Origin: Spirochaetales bacterium
GTDB lineage: Bacteria > Spirochaetota > Spirochaetia > SZUA-6 > RPPD01
Assembly (NCBI GenBank): GCA_016930675.1
Contig: JAFGGG010000006.1
Span: 62,001-126,000, forward strand
Length of the DNA: 64,000 bases
Direction: 5' to 3'
The notes under the pieces are model-generated. The model saw nothing but the letters and a program-made list of their open reading frames with translations. It was not told the DNA's origin and did no database searches. Both the position numbers and the translations under genes were made by a program. This document shows, piece by piece, positions 24,981-35,200 of the stretch (position 1 is its first letter; each line of letters begins with the position of its first letter).

Positions 24981-26774
24981 ATGACAGGTAAAGAACTCAA
25001 AGCCAAATATATTAATTTTTTCCTCAGTAAAAATCATATGCAAATTTCGGGGAAATCACTTATTCCTGAAAACGATCCTACGGTACTTTTTACAACCGCG
25101 GGAATGCATCCCCTGGTACCGTTTATAATCGGAGAACCGCATCCGGCCGGAAGGCGCTTGGTGAATTATCAGAAATGTATTCGAACAGGAGACATCGATG
25201 CGGTAGGAGATTTAAGCCATCTTACTTTCTTTGAAATGCTCGGCAACTGGTCGTTGGGCGACTATTTTAAACGAGAAGCAATAGAATACAGTTTTGAATT
25301 TCTTACCGGAGAAAAGTGGCTGGGATTTTCAGCGGACAACCTTTATGTCACTGTTTTTAAAGGCGATGAGCTGGTTCCGCCGGACGAGGAGTCCGCTAAA
25401 ATATGGATGTCGTTGGGAATCCCCGCGGAGCGTATTTTCTTTTTGCCGCGCGCGGATAATTGGTGGGGACCGGCGGGAATGACGGGGCCTTGCGGACCGG
25501 ATACGGAAATGTTCATCGATACCGGTAAAGCCGCCTGCTCGCAGGAATGCAAACCGGGATGCGGCTGCGGAAAATACTTTGAAATCTGGAATGATGTGTT
25601 TATGCAGTATAACAAGAAAGCGGACGGCAGCTATGAACCGTTGGGGCGTAAAACCGTTGATACGGGAATGGGCGTGGAGCGCACAATCGCTATGCTGCAG
25701 CATAAAAAAAGTGTGTATGAAACAGAACTGTTTCTTCCTCTTATCAGGATTCTCGAGCAAATTTCAGGCAAGCTGTACGGGCAGGATGAGGATGCGGATC
25801 ATTCCCTGCGCATTATCGCCGACCATGTTCGGGCAGCCGCGTTTATTTTGGGGGATGAGAACGGGGTAACTCCCTCGAATTTAGGACAAGGGTATATTCT
25901 GCGGCGTCTTTTACGCAGGTCGATCCGCCATGGTCGTAAACTGGCTCTACATGACAAATTCCTGCATGCCGCCTGCGAGCAGGTGATAGCTATATTCCAG
26001 GATCAGTATCCTGAGTTGGCAAAAAATAAGAAAAGTATTTTGTCCGAGGTTGATCTTGAAGAAGAGAGGTTTTCCCAAACCCTGCAGAAGGGTGAACATG
26101 AGTTTGAAAAGTTGTTGCCCAATCTCTTGAAAAATCCACAAAAAATAATTCCCGGGCGAGTTGCCTTCAGGCTTTACGATACCTACGGCTTTCCTTTGGA
26201 AATAACAGAAGAATTGGCTTCCGAACACGGCATGTCCGTGGATCGAGAGTCTTTTCAGGCTGCTTTTGAAAAACATCAGGAGTTATCGAAGCAGGGAGCC
26301 GATAAAACGTTCAAAGGCGGTCTTGCCGATCATACGGAGATGACAAAGAGGTTGCATACCGCCACACATCTCCTGCACAAAGCGTTGATTCTTGTTTTGG
26401 GTGACCATGTGAAACAGAAGGGCAGCAACATAACCAATGAGCGGCTTCGGTTTGACTTTTCACATCCTGAGAAAATGACCGCGGAACAGATTAAAAGGGT
26501 TGAAGAGATTGTGAATGAGCAGATAAAAAAAGATCTGCCGGTGAAGATGGAGATGATGCCCCTTGAAGATGCCCTGAAAGACGGCGCCATTGCTTTGTTC
26601 GGCGAGAAATATGAAAAAAATGTGAAAGTATATGCGGCCGGTGATTTTTCCAAAGAAGTATGCGGAGGGCCTCATGTGGAACATACCGGACTGTTGGGAA
26701 AGTTTAAAATTTCAAAGGAACAGTCATCATCTGCCGGGGTAAGGCGTATCAGGGCTGTTCTGTTAGATACATAA
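24981..26774 (+). CDS. alaS: Alanyl-tRNA synthetase, short spirochaete form
   Basis: 597 residues, against about 870 for most bacteria. The class II catalytic core is present (PTVLFTTAGMHPLVPF, LTFFEMLGNWSLGDYFKREAI, GMGVERTIAMLQ), then the tRNA-recognition region and the editing domain with HTATHLLHKAL (about 458-468) and CGGPHVEHTG (about 561-570), which hold the zinc ligands that remove mischarged Ser. The protein ends with SSAGVRRIRAVLLDT, so the C-terminal DHHA1 (C-Ala) region is missing, as in Borrelia and Treponema. The start is set by the family N-terminus MTGKELKAKYINFF and by the promoter position. Confidence 0.95.
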   Translation: MTGKELKAKYINFFLSKNHMQISGKSLIPENDPTVLFTTAGMHPLVPFIIGEPHPAGRRLVNYQKCIRTGDIDAVGDLSHLTFFEMLGNWSLGDYFKREAIEYSFEFLTGEKWLGFSADNLYVTVFKGDELVPPDEESAKIWMSLGIPAERIFFLPRADNWWGPAGMTGPCGPDTEMFIDTGKAACSQECKPGCGCGKYFEIWNDVFMQYNKKADGSYEPLGRKTVDTGMGVERTIAMLQHKKSVYETELFLPLIRILEQISGKLYGQDEDADHSLRIIADHVRAAAFILGDENGVTPSNLGQGYILRRLLRRSIRHGRKLALHDKFLHAACEQVIAIFQDQYPELAKNKKSILSEVDLEEERFSQTLQKGEHEFEKLLPNLLKNPQKIIPGRVAFRLYDTYGFPLEITEELASEHGMSVDRESFQAAFEKHQELSKQGADKTFKGGLADHTEMTKRLHTATHLLHKALILVLGDHVKQKGSNITNERLRFDFSHPEKMTAEQIKRVEEIVNEQIKKDLPVKMEMMPLEDALKDGAIALFGEKYEKNVKVYAAGDFSKEVCGGPHVEHTGLLGKFKISKEQSSSAGVRRIRAVLLDT

Positions 26775-26787
26775 AGAAAGTAAAAAA

Positions 26788-27915
26788 CTACTCTTCTTTG
26801 AGTTTTTCAAGCAGTTCGGAGATGCGGGTATTACGTTGACCGGTTCTGACAAAGCGGGTAAGAATTTCAACAGCTTTGTCCTTGTTTCCCAGTTCCATAT
26901 AACACTCGGCTATTTCCGTATACAGTCTGGGATTTTTCGACTCATTAACTAAAAGACCGGTCAGAGATTCAAGCGCCTCCAGATAATTTCCCTTGTTTTT
27001 ATTTATTAAAGCAAGCCCTAATACCGCATAGGTGTCAAATTCAATATTCAAGGCCCGTTTATAGTATTCTTCGGCCTTATCCAGTTGTTCGAGATTTCTG
27101 AGGGCATCTCCCGCTCGAGTTAAGATAACCTTATTGTCCGGATCGGTTTCAAGAATATTAAGCCAGTACTCAAGTGATTTTTCATGGTTATTTAAACCGC
27201 GGTAACAATCGGCCATACCGAAAAGAGCATAGAAATTATTCGGTTCTGATTTCAAAGCCTGCTCAAAATAATGGATTCCTTTTTCAAATGTTTTAAGTTT
27301 TCTATGGCAGTTGCCTATTGAAGTCAGTACGCGGATATCAATATTCTCTCCGTGGATAAGCATCATTTTTTCCCAGTATTTTAAAGCTGCTTCGTATTCC
27401 TTAAAATCGTAATGCAGATGACCAAGACCGATTAATGCATAGGCATTATCCGCTTCTTTTTCCAGGACCTTGAGGTATACCTCTTTGGATCTTTTAAAGT
27501 TTTTTACTTTACGATAGGCGTCTGCTACTCGGGTAAGCACAGTGATGTTGTTTTCATCGTGAATAAGATACTGCTCCCATATCTCTATGGCTTTAGCGTA
27601 TTCCTGCAGTGCTTTATAACAGTCGGCAAGCCCGAACAGGGCATAATTATTCCCTTCATGAAACTGTAAGCATTTTTTATAGTACTCTATGGCCTTTTTA
27701 TGATGTCCTCGTTTTCTCTCGACATCGCCGATCCCGACCAGGGCGTAATTGTTTTCCGGTTCGTACTCTAATATCTTGTAAAAATTTTCTTCCGCCTCAT
27801 CCAGTAGTTCTTCTTTAAGGTAGTTATAACCTTTTTTTGATAGTTCCGATATCAGGTTTGCGGTTTCATTCTGTGACGTTTCGTCAATATTGTCAGGCAC
27901 TTCATTATTATCCAT
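26788..27915 (-). CDS. Tetratricopeptide repeat protein
   Basis: 375 residues, cytoplasmic by sequence, made of about ten tandem 34-residue TPR units from about residue 28 to the end (repeating NNYALVGIGDVERKRGHHKK and NNYALFGLADCYKAL types). The unusually regular repeats suggest recent duplication. TPRs are protein-binding scaffolds; the partner is unknown. It is the second gene of a minus-strand pair, 3 bp after the small TPR-like gene, and converges with alaS. Confidence 0.85.
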   Translation of the reverse strand: MDNNEVPDNIDETSQNETANLISELSKKGYNYLKEELLDEAEENFYKILEYEPENNYALVGIGDVERKRGHHKKAIEYYKKCLQFHEGNNYALFGLADCYKALQEYAKAIEIWEQYLIHDENNITVLTRVADAYRKVKNFKRSKEVYLKVLEKEADNAYALIGLGHLHYDFKEYEAALKYWEKMMLIHGENIDIRVLTSIGNCHRKLKTFEKGIHYFEQALKSEPNNFYALFGMADCYRGLNNHEKSLEYWLNILETDPDNKVILTRAGDALRNLEQLDKAEEYYKRALNIEFDTYAVLGLALINKNKGNYLEALESLTGLLVNESKNPRLYTEIAECYMELGNKDKAVEILTRFVRTGQRNTRISELLEKLKEE

Positions 27916-27918
27916 TTT

Positions 27919-28263
27919 TCACCTCTCTTCTTTAATCCATTTTTTTATTATCGCAGCCATTTTTTCCACCATTCTGTCAACCTGCCTTGGGTACTTAGCC
28001 AGCCAAAACATTCTAAATGCCTCTAAGGGCTTTTTTTCTGTTAAATAATAATCCCCCAGCCGTACCAGTCCGTCGGGATAATGGGCCGTGAGGAAAATCT
28101 TTTTCGCTATATCATATTTCCCCTGATTAAAATAACCATTTCCCTTTCTGATCAAGGCAATCCTGTCTTCTTCGGACAGCTCTACTTTTTCTGTCGTAAG
28201 TTTTAAAAAGCCTGTTTTAGGTATTTTTTTTAATAATTCCTTATTTTTCATTATTAAAAACAT
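27919..28263 (-). CDS. Small TPR-like protein
   Basis: 114 residues: a basic start (MFLIMKNKELLKKIPKTGFL), then two or three TPR-type helical pairs (RKGNGYFNQGKYDIAKKIFL, VRLGDYYLTEKKPLEAFRMF). A Met at residue 5 is an alternative start. It sits 3 bp before the larger TPR gene, so the two are probably made together. Similar small TPR-like proteins occur in spirochaetes; function unknown. Confidence 0.65.
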   Translation of the reverse strand: MFLIMKNKELLKKIPKTGFLKLTTEKVELSEEDRIALIRKGNGYFNQGKYDIAKKIFLTAHYPDGLVRLGDYYLTEKKPLEAFRMFWLAKYPRQVDRMVEKMAAIIKKWIKEER

Positions 28264-28348
28264 TAAACCCTTATTAAATAATAAATAATTCTCTCTCCTA
28301 AATCAATTGCTTTTTAGATATGAGAATTTGTTTACTGTTTTATCACTT

Positions 28349-28939
28349 TTAGGATATCGTACCTTTTGTAGATATGTTTTTTATTTTTTCATTGTATGTA
28401 TATGCCTGGCTTAATGCTTTGCCTAAAGCTTTAAAAAGAGATTCCGCCATATGATGACTGTTTTTGCCAGCGCGGGTGCGTACATGGATACTTATTTTTG
28501 CTCTATTTGCTAATGCAAAGAAAAATTCTCGTAAGAGAAGTAAATCGAAAGCACCCACGGTAGTTTGCGGAAATTCTGCATCATATACACATGTGGGACG
28601 GCCGCATACATCAATCGCGATTTCGGATAACGCTTCATCCATGGGTATTACCGCGTGCCCAAAGCGCATTACGGATCCGGAATTCGTCACCAGACCGCAA
28701 AGGATTTCGCCTAGTACCAAGCCTAAATCCTCAACAATATGGTGCGCATCAACATCGATATCTCCTTCTGCTTTTACTTTAAGACCAAAGTTCCCGTGAA
28801 AGGCCATAGCATGAAGCAGATGATTAAAAAAGGGTACACCGGTTGCAATATCTATAGTATCTGATTTATCAAGGTTGATTTCAATAGTGACATGAGTCTC
28901 TTTGGTTTTACGCGTAAGCTGTGATTTTCTTTGTTTCAC
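28349..28939 (-). CDS. hisB: Imidazoleglycerol-phosphate dehydratase
   Basis: 196 residues, the usual size of the monofunctional enzyme. The manganese-binding motifs are intact: FFNHLLHAMAFHG (about 39-51), DVDAHHIVEDLGLVLGE (about 63-79), FGHAVIPMDEAL and the C-terminal KNSHHMAESLFKALG (about 155-169). It catalyses the sixth step of histidine synthesis. The start is GTG at 28939, with AGGA about 8 nt before it. No other his gene is in the window, so this is a lone hisB. Confidence 0.94.
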   Translation of the reverse strand: MKQRKSQLTRKTKETHVTIEINLDKSDTIDIATGVPFFNHLLHAMAFHGNFGLKVKAEGDIDVDAHHIVEDLGLVLGEILCGLVTNSGSVMRFGHAVIPMDEALSEIAIDVCGRPTCVYDAEFPQTTVGAFDLLLLREFFFALANRAKISIHVRTRAGKNSHHMAESLFKALGKALSQAYTYNEKIKNISTKGTIS

Positions 28940-29141
28940 ATATCAATCCTGTTCGAATTTCAGCATAAACCTTATGTAATAACAGTTTAATGTGGTTTGC
29001 ATTATATAGAAAACAATTGACATAGGCAATATACTATTGGATGTCAAATTCTTATTTTAAACATTCCATGCTGAACGCCTCCTGCATCAGTAATTGTCAT
29101 TGTACCAAATGAGAATTGATCTATTGTGGAGATTGGCACAG

Positions 29142-29227
29142 GCGATTCTGAATTTGCCCGATTATCGATCAATTTTATAAAGATGCTTTTATTAAATTTG
29201 ATAAAAATGGTGTAAATTTAGAATCGC
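29142..29227 (+). repeat. 86-bp inverted-repeat element, copy D
   Basis: Ends GCGATTCTGAATTTG (29142-29156) and TAAATTTAGAATCGC (29213-29227) pair over 15 positions with two G-T wobbles. Left internal CCCGATTATCGATCA; an AAAG/CTTT hairpin lies at 29179-29182 with 29186-29189, weaker than in copies A-C. AGAATTG is 30 nt before the left end, in a flank (29107-29141) that aligns with the flank of copy B. The stretch 28940-29106 upstream, between hisB and this copy, shows nothing convincing. Confidence 0.85.
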
Positions 29228-29232
29228 TGCTC

Positions 29233-29261
29233 TTGCATGCTTGGTCTATTTTAGGTATTTT
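29233..29261 (+). promoter_or_regulatory. Promoter of uvrA
   Basis: TTGCAT (29233-29238), 17-nt spacer, TATTTT (29256-29261). The predicted start is near 29268, just before the strong hairpin that begins at 29271. Confidence 0.4.
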
Positions 29262-29270
29262 TTTAACTAT

Positions 29271-29366
29271 GCGAAAAGCCACCGCCATGGGCGGTGGCTT
29301 TTCGCCCACCCGGCGCCCTATGGGCGCTTCCCACAAACCATCAGCAAAGGTGGAGGTATGTGGTTT
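29271..29366 (+). promoter_or_regulatory. Structured 5' leader of uvrA
   Basis: Three successive hairpins: a perfect 16-bp stem with a 3-nt loop (29271-29286 with 29290-29305), a 6-bp stem GCGCCC/GGGCGC with a TAT loop (29313-29318 with 29322-29327), and AAACCA/TGGTTT (29335-29340 with 29361-29366). The block is much richer in G+C than its surroundings. No T-run follows on either strand, so it is not an ordinary terminator. It ends 27 bp before the uvrA start. It matches no riboswitch I recognise. Confidence 0.5.
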
Positions 29367-29393
29367 ACATGATAGAGAGAAAGGTTGCGTTAA

Positions 29394-32210
29394 TTGAAAA
29401 ATATAATAATTAAGGGAGCCCGAGAACATAATCTGAAAAATATTGATCTTGTGCTGCCCCGTGATAAATTGATCGTTGTTTCCGGAATCAGCGGTTCGGG
29501 GAAATCATCCTTGGCGTTTGATACTATTTTTGCTGAGGGCCAAAGGCGTTATGTTGAATCTCTCTCGGCATATGCCCGCCAGTTTTTGGGACGGTTGAAT
29601 AAACCCGATCTGGATTATATTGAAGGACTGTCACCGGCCATTTCAATAGAACAAAAAACTACTCATAAAAATCCTCGTTCTACTGTGGGTACGGTCACGG
29701 AGATTTATGATTATTTACGGTTGTTTTTTGCACGGATCGGGATACCCCATTGTCCGCAATGCGGCAAGGTTATAAAAGAGCAATCATTGGATCAGATACT
29801 GGATACAATTCTTTCATATCCCGAAGGTGCAAAAATTATTGTTTTAGCTCCTCTGATTAAAGGCAGAAAAGGGGAACATCAGAAACTCATTAAAGACGCG
29901 CGGCGCTCAGGTTTTGCCCGTGTGCGAATAAACGGTGTGACACACGCGTTAGAGGAAGATATAAAATTAGATAAAAACAAAAAAAATACTCTGGAGATTG
30001 TCGTCGACCGGCTTGTGGTGCACGCGGAGAACAGACAGCGTTTGGCAGAATCTGTGGAAGCCGCTTTGGAACTGGCTTCCGGTAAACTCATTATAGTAAA
30101 AAATATTGAAGATAAAGAGGATGAAGAGTTTTTTTCACAGACACACGCCTGTGCTCAATGCGGTGTCAGCATTCCCGAACTGCAGCCGCGGCTTTTTTCT
30201 TTTAATAATCCCTACGGAGCCTGTCCCGATTGTTCTGGTTTGGGAATTACTCTGGAGTTTGATCCGGATCTGGTAATCCCGGATCCGAGTTTATCCTTCA
30301 ATGAAGGCGCGATCGCTCCTTACAATCCGGACGCGAACTGGTATCAAAGCATATTCAAGTCAATCGCCGCGCATTATAATTTTAGTCTTGATACGGCGTT
30401 TAATATCTTGCCCAAACCCGTGTTTCATGCCATCCTCTATGGCACGGACGAGATAATAGATTTTACCTATACCAATAAAGATCGCAGAGGGAAATGGGAG
30501 TATTCTACAAATTTTCGCGGTGTACTGCCCGATTTAAAGCGCCGCTATTTAGAAACAAAATCCGATTATATTAAAGAATGGCTGGAAGGCTACATGCGGC
30601 AGAAAGAGTGTACCGCGTGCAGGGGAAAAAGACTCAGACCGGAAAGCTTAGCCGTTACGGTAGGTAAAAAAAATATCTTCGAGATTAGTATTCTTTCGGT
30701 CAAAGAAGCTTATGATTTTTTTGAAAACCTCAGTCTTTCGGATACTCAGATGAAAATTGCGGCTCAGGTTTTAAAAGAAATCCGCTCCCGTCTTAAGTTT
30801 ATGCAGAATGTGGGATTGGAATATCTGACTCTGGAAAGACGCGCGGCTACACTTTCGGGAGGTGAAGCCCAGCGTATTAGATTGGCCACCCAGATCGGGT
30901 CTTCATTGGTAGGTGTGCTTTACATCCTGGATGAGCCTACCATCGGCCTGCACCAACGTGATAATACAAGATTAATAACTACTCTCAAGCATCTCAGAGA
31001 TATCGGCAACACACTTATTGTGGTGGAACATGATGAGCAGACCTTGCGTACTGCGGATTATATTGTTGATCTAGGACCGGGCGCCGGTGTGCATGGCGGT
31101 CAGGTGGTAGCAGAAGGGGATCTTAAGGATATTCTCGCAAATAGACGTTCGCTGACGGGTAAATATCTATCAGGAAGTTTACGTATTGAAAAACGAAAAG
31201 AACGCAGAAAGCAGAGGGAAAGTTCTATTATCATTAAAGGCGCGGCCGAGCATAATCTAAAAAATGTAGATGTAGAATTTCCTATGGGAGTACTTACCGT
31301 GATCACCGGAGTCTCGGGATCAGGAAAATCCACATTACTCTCCGACCTGCTTTACCCGATACTTGCCAATCAAGTCAGAAAAACACATTATGCGGAAGGT
31401 GCTTATAAAACAATTCACGGTGTGGAGAACATTGATAAAGTAATCAATATTGATCAAAGTCCGATCGGAAGAACTCCTCGCTCGAATCCCGCCACCTATG
31501 TCGGTCTTTTTACTCCTATTCGGGACTTAATGTCCAAACTGCCGGAATCACGTGCCAGGGGTTATAAATCAGGCAGGTTTTCTTTCAATGTAAAAGGAGG
31601 ACGGTGTGAAAACTGCAGCGGAGACGGCACAATTCGGATTGAAATGCATTTTTTACCGGATGTGTTTATTACCTGTGATGTGTGTAAGGGAAAGCGCTAT
31701 AATCGGGAGACTCTGGAGATACGCTATAAAGGTAAAAATATTTATGAAATACTTGAACTTACGGTAGATGAGGCCTATGATTTTTTTAAGAAGATACCCG
31801 CTGTCGAGCGTAAATTGAAAACCCTTAAAGCGGTAGGACTTGGATATATCAGGCTCGGACAGTCGGCGTTAACGCTTTCGGGTGGTGAAGCACAGCGGGT
31901 TAAGCTGTCATTAGAGCTTTCCAAAAGGAGTACAGGTAATACGTTTTATCTTTTGGATGAGCCCACAACCGGTCTTCATTTTGCTGATGTAAAAAAATTA
32001 ATGGAGGTGCTGCATCTGCTTGTTGATCAGGGGAATACGGTTGTTTTAATCGAGCATAATATGGATGTAATAAAGCAAGCGGATTATATTATTGATTTAG
32101 GCCCTGAGGGTGGTGATAAAGGCGGTGAGGTAATTTGTACCGGGACACCGGAAGAGGTTGCTCTCTGTAAGCATTCTTATACGGGGAGATATTTGAAAGA
32201 GTACCTTTAG
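29394..32210 (+). CDS. uvrA: Excinuclease ABC subunit A
   Basis: 938 residues, full length. Two ABC ATPase modules: Walker [13 protein letters not shown] (about 31-42) and [12 protein letters not shown] (about 640-651); signature [16 protein letters not shown] and [12 protein letters not shown]; Walker [13 protein letters not shown] and [12 protein letters not shown]. Zinc-binding Cys pairs CPQCGK, CAQCG...CPDC and CENCSGDG...CDVCKGKR are intact. UvrA scans DNA for bulky damage and loads UvrB. The start is TTG at 29394, since GAAAGG lies 9 nt before it and the protein then begins with the family [17 protein letters not shown]. Confidence 0.97.
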   Translation: MKNIIIKGAREHNLKNIDLVLPRDKLIVVSGISGSGKSSLAFDTIFAEGQRRYVESLSAYARQFLGRLNKPDLDYIEGLSPAISIEQKTTHKNPRSTVGTVTEIYDYLRLFFARIGIPHCPQCGKVIKEQSLDQILDTILSYPEGAKIIVLAPLIKGRKGEHQKLIKDARRSGFARVRINGVTHALEEDIKLDKNKKNTLEIVVDRLVVHAENRQRLAESVEAALELASGKLIIVKNIEDKEDEEFFSQTHACAQCGVSIPELQPRLFSFNNPYGACPDCSGLGITLEFDPDLVIPDPSLSFNEGAIAPYNPDANWYQSIFKSIAAHYNFSLDTAFNILPKPVFHAILYGTDEIIDFTYTNKDRRGKWEYSTNFRGVLPDLKRRYLETKSDYIKEWLEGYMRQKECTACRGKRLRPESLAVTVGKKNIFEISILSVKEAYDFFENLSLSDTQMKIAAQVLKEIRSRLKFMQNVGLEYLTLERRAATLSGGEAQRIRLATQIGSSLVGVLYILDEPTIGLHQRDNTRLITTLKHLRDIGNTLIVVEHDEQTLRTADYIVDLGPGAGVHGGQVVAEGDLKDILANRRSLTGKYLSGSLRIEKRKERRKQRESSIIIKGAAEHNLKNVDVEFPMGVLTVITGVSGSGKSTLLSDLLYPILANQVRKTHYAEGAYKTIHGVENIDKVINIDQSPIGRTPRSNPATYVGLFTPIRDLMSKLPESRARGYKSGRFSFNVKGGRCENCSGDGTIRIEMHFLPDVFITCDVCKGKRYNRETLEIRYKGKNIYEILELTVDEAYDFFKKIPAVERKLKTLKAVGLGYIRLGQSALTLSGGEAQRVKLSLELSKRSTGNTFYLLDEPTTGLHFADVKKLMEVLHLLVDQGNTVVLIEHNMDVIKQADYIIDLGPEGGDKGGEVICTGTPEEVALCKHSYTGRYLKEYL

Positions 32211-32254
32211 ACTCATTGCGGTGTGCCGCAGGTGCTGTAAATATCAGATATTTT

Positions 32255-35200
32255 ATGAAAAAATATTATGTAGCATTCCTATTGATGTTAATTTCCCAAT
32301 CATTTGTTTTTGCCCAGGAAAGTGATACCTCCGGCACTTCGATTACTAGCGAAGAGGAGGTAAAAGAAAAAAAGAACAGAGAGACCTTGATCAAAGAAAC
32401 CATGGGGTTGGATATTGATACTGCGAATTACTTTGAGCTGGTAGCGTGGTGCAAGACTCTGGGACTTTTGGATTCCGGCGGCAGACAAGATCTTCAGAAC
32501 AGATTACGCAGTTATTTTGATATTTCACCGGCCGCGGAAGGAATAAAAGCTGCCGGACGCAGAATAGAAATCAAGTCGGCCAAATCTTCGGAATATTTTT
32601 CGATAGAAGAAGTTGAAGAGAACTATATTTTGCTTCAGGGTCAGGTTGTGCTGGTCTTTACCGAAGAAGATAATACTACCACGCACACCATTAAAGCAGA
32701 GAGGATCCTGTTCAATCAATCGCTTAATATAATATCTGCCGAAGGAAATATAGAGTATATACGCAAGCGGGGGGAAGAGGAGGAGATATTCAGAGGGCAG
32801 AGTTTTATTTTTGATGTGAAAAAGTGGGGCGGAGTGTTTTATAGAGCCAAAGGGGAAAAAGAGAAGGAGGTGGAAGAGAATAAGATCATTTTCTTTTATA
32901 CCGGCGAAACCATTTCCCGGTTAGATAATGAGACCATTATCTTGGAAGACGGTATGATTACATCGAGTAAGGATGTTGAAAATCCCAATTATAAAATAAC
33001 GGCAAGTAAAATCTGGGTGTTCGCGCCGGGAGAATGGGCGGTACAGGATGCCGTGCTTTATCTGGGGAGAATACCCATGCTGTATGTACCCTTCTTTTTT
33101 CACGCGGGGGATGAACTTTTTTTTCATCCTGTAGCAGGATACCGCGACCGGGAAGGCTATTTTATGCAGACCACAACATATTTTATAGGTCGTAAAGAGA
33201 CCAAGCCCAGTGTGTTTTCTTTTTTACAGTTTGAAGAAAAAGATGTCTCAGGACAGCCCCGGCAGTATGAACAGGTGTGGCGCGGTTTATTTCTGCATAA
33301 TAAGCGTTTGATTACAAAAAAAAACGGAGAACAAGCAGGCGGGGAAACTACCGTAACGAGCGCCATTAAAACACTAAAGCTGTATGTAGACTTTTACAGC
33401 CGTTTGGGGGGATTTATAGGGGTGTTTTTAGATGTGGATCCGGTCATCAAGCTAAGAGGTGGAGTAGGAATAAGCAGAAGCATTTTTCTTGATACAACAG
33501 GATATACGCCATTTTATAATGATGAAGAGTATTGGAACAGCGGCTATTTTTTTGGGATCGAGCTTCCGTTTCGCTTTGGATTGGATACTCAATTCGAATT
33601 ATCCTACGGGATTATTAAGAAATTCTCCGGCAACTTCGAATTATACTCCGATCCCTTTTTCCCTACGGATTTTTACGACCGTTCTGAAGATATCGATTGG
33701 GAAGAAGTCTTCGGAGTTGAAATTAAAGAAAGATCGGGTGTGACGGTTCAATCGGACGATTTGAGCGCTCTGGAAAGAAAAAATATTTCATGGACTTTGG
33801 ACAGTAATATCCGCTTTAATGATCTTTTTTCCACTCCGTATCTTACTACTCTGGAACTAAAAACCTTCAATTTCCTGTTTGAGTGGGAAAGCAAATATGT
33901 TCCGAATTATGGTATAAATCCGACTGCCTCGAATCCCAATAGGATGTTCTATTATCCGAAAAGGGTGGTTTTCCCCAATTCAACACTCAGCCTGGGCGGA
34001 ACGATTTTTACTATAAAAGATATTGAAGGCGTGAGCACGGAGCAGCAGCCCAAGACTGCTCCCGATCCCGGGTTAGGTATGAGAACGCCATTCGCAGACC
34101 TGTTTGAAATCGAATCAGAAGATTCGGCAGAGAGTATCGGGATTATGTTAAGAGTTCCGGAGCAGCAACCTGATTTCACGCTGAAACATACGTATGAACG
34201 GCTCAATTCCACGCTTACCTATTCCTTTAACCAGAATATCACTATGGAATATCCCTTTGTAGGCAGCCAGACTGTTAACTCTGATCCGGTATCGATTAAT
34301 GACATAGATTATGAGACCAAGTACAACAGCATAAAACTGGACGGAGACTATTGGGTTACCTATAATATGGGATTATGGAACAACTTAATAGGTTTGAATG
34401 TCAGGTTGAAATTAACCGAACGTTATAAAAATTTTTATGACGAATCGGACACCCTGACTTCGAGCGAATGGGACAGCCTGCTGCAATCAGCATATCAGTA
34501 CACAAGCTTTACCACTACCAAAGAGACCACGTTTACCTACAAACCTTTTATCAACAATGACCTTTTTAATCAAACGAACATAACCTACAAGCTGTTTTGG
34601 GATATTTATAAATACGAATTTGATGAGATGGACAACAGTACACCGGTTTATGAAAATAATATTTTTCTCTGGAATAAACAAAAGGTATCGCAACATGAGG
34701 TCTCAGCCACTTTAGTGTACAAGCCTTTTGACGAATCCAATTTTCTAAGATTGACTTACGACATGCCGCCGACATTAGGCAGTATTGAATCCGAACTCAA
34801 TTTTTACATTTGGATTTTTCATACGATTATAATCAGTGAGTATGAACAGAATGCTCTCGACGATCTTTGGTATTTTCAGCCGCTGAGTATTACCGAAGAG
34901 ATAATTTTAAAAGACTATTTTATGTTTAAAAGCATTCTGCGTTATGATATAGAAGGTGAACAATTTAAAGATCTTAAAACTACGGTAAGCCTGCTGCCCT
35001 ATGAATATGATAAAAAATCCATGTATTTGTTTACCCAGATTCTTGATTTCAATTTCGAAGAAGATACTATTGAAAGGAGCCAGTCCACACTAAAACTATG
35101 GTTTTTTACCGCCGAATATATTGCCAGATATATGAACCCAGTTAATCCCCTGGGCAGGCAACTTTCCACGGATAAGGAGTTTTTACCGTACAAGCTTACC

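Noticed and set aside
26788-27915. DNA direct repeats in the TPR gene as a repeat element
   Set aside because: They encode in-frame TPR units, so they are explained by the protein.
29017-29035. TTGACA with TATACT nearby, as a promoter for uvrA
   Set aside because: Only 7 nt separate the hexamers, and no -10 is found at 16-18 nt; the pair at 29233 fits better.
29175-29429. Minus-strand open frame over the uvrA leader
   Set aside because: It arises from the symmetrical hairpins; no start signal or recognisable domain.
32216-32254. Longer N-terminus for the LptD-like protein, from TTG
   Set aside because: It would put 13 residues before a clean signal peptide; ATG at 32255 is the natural start.
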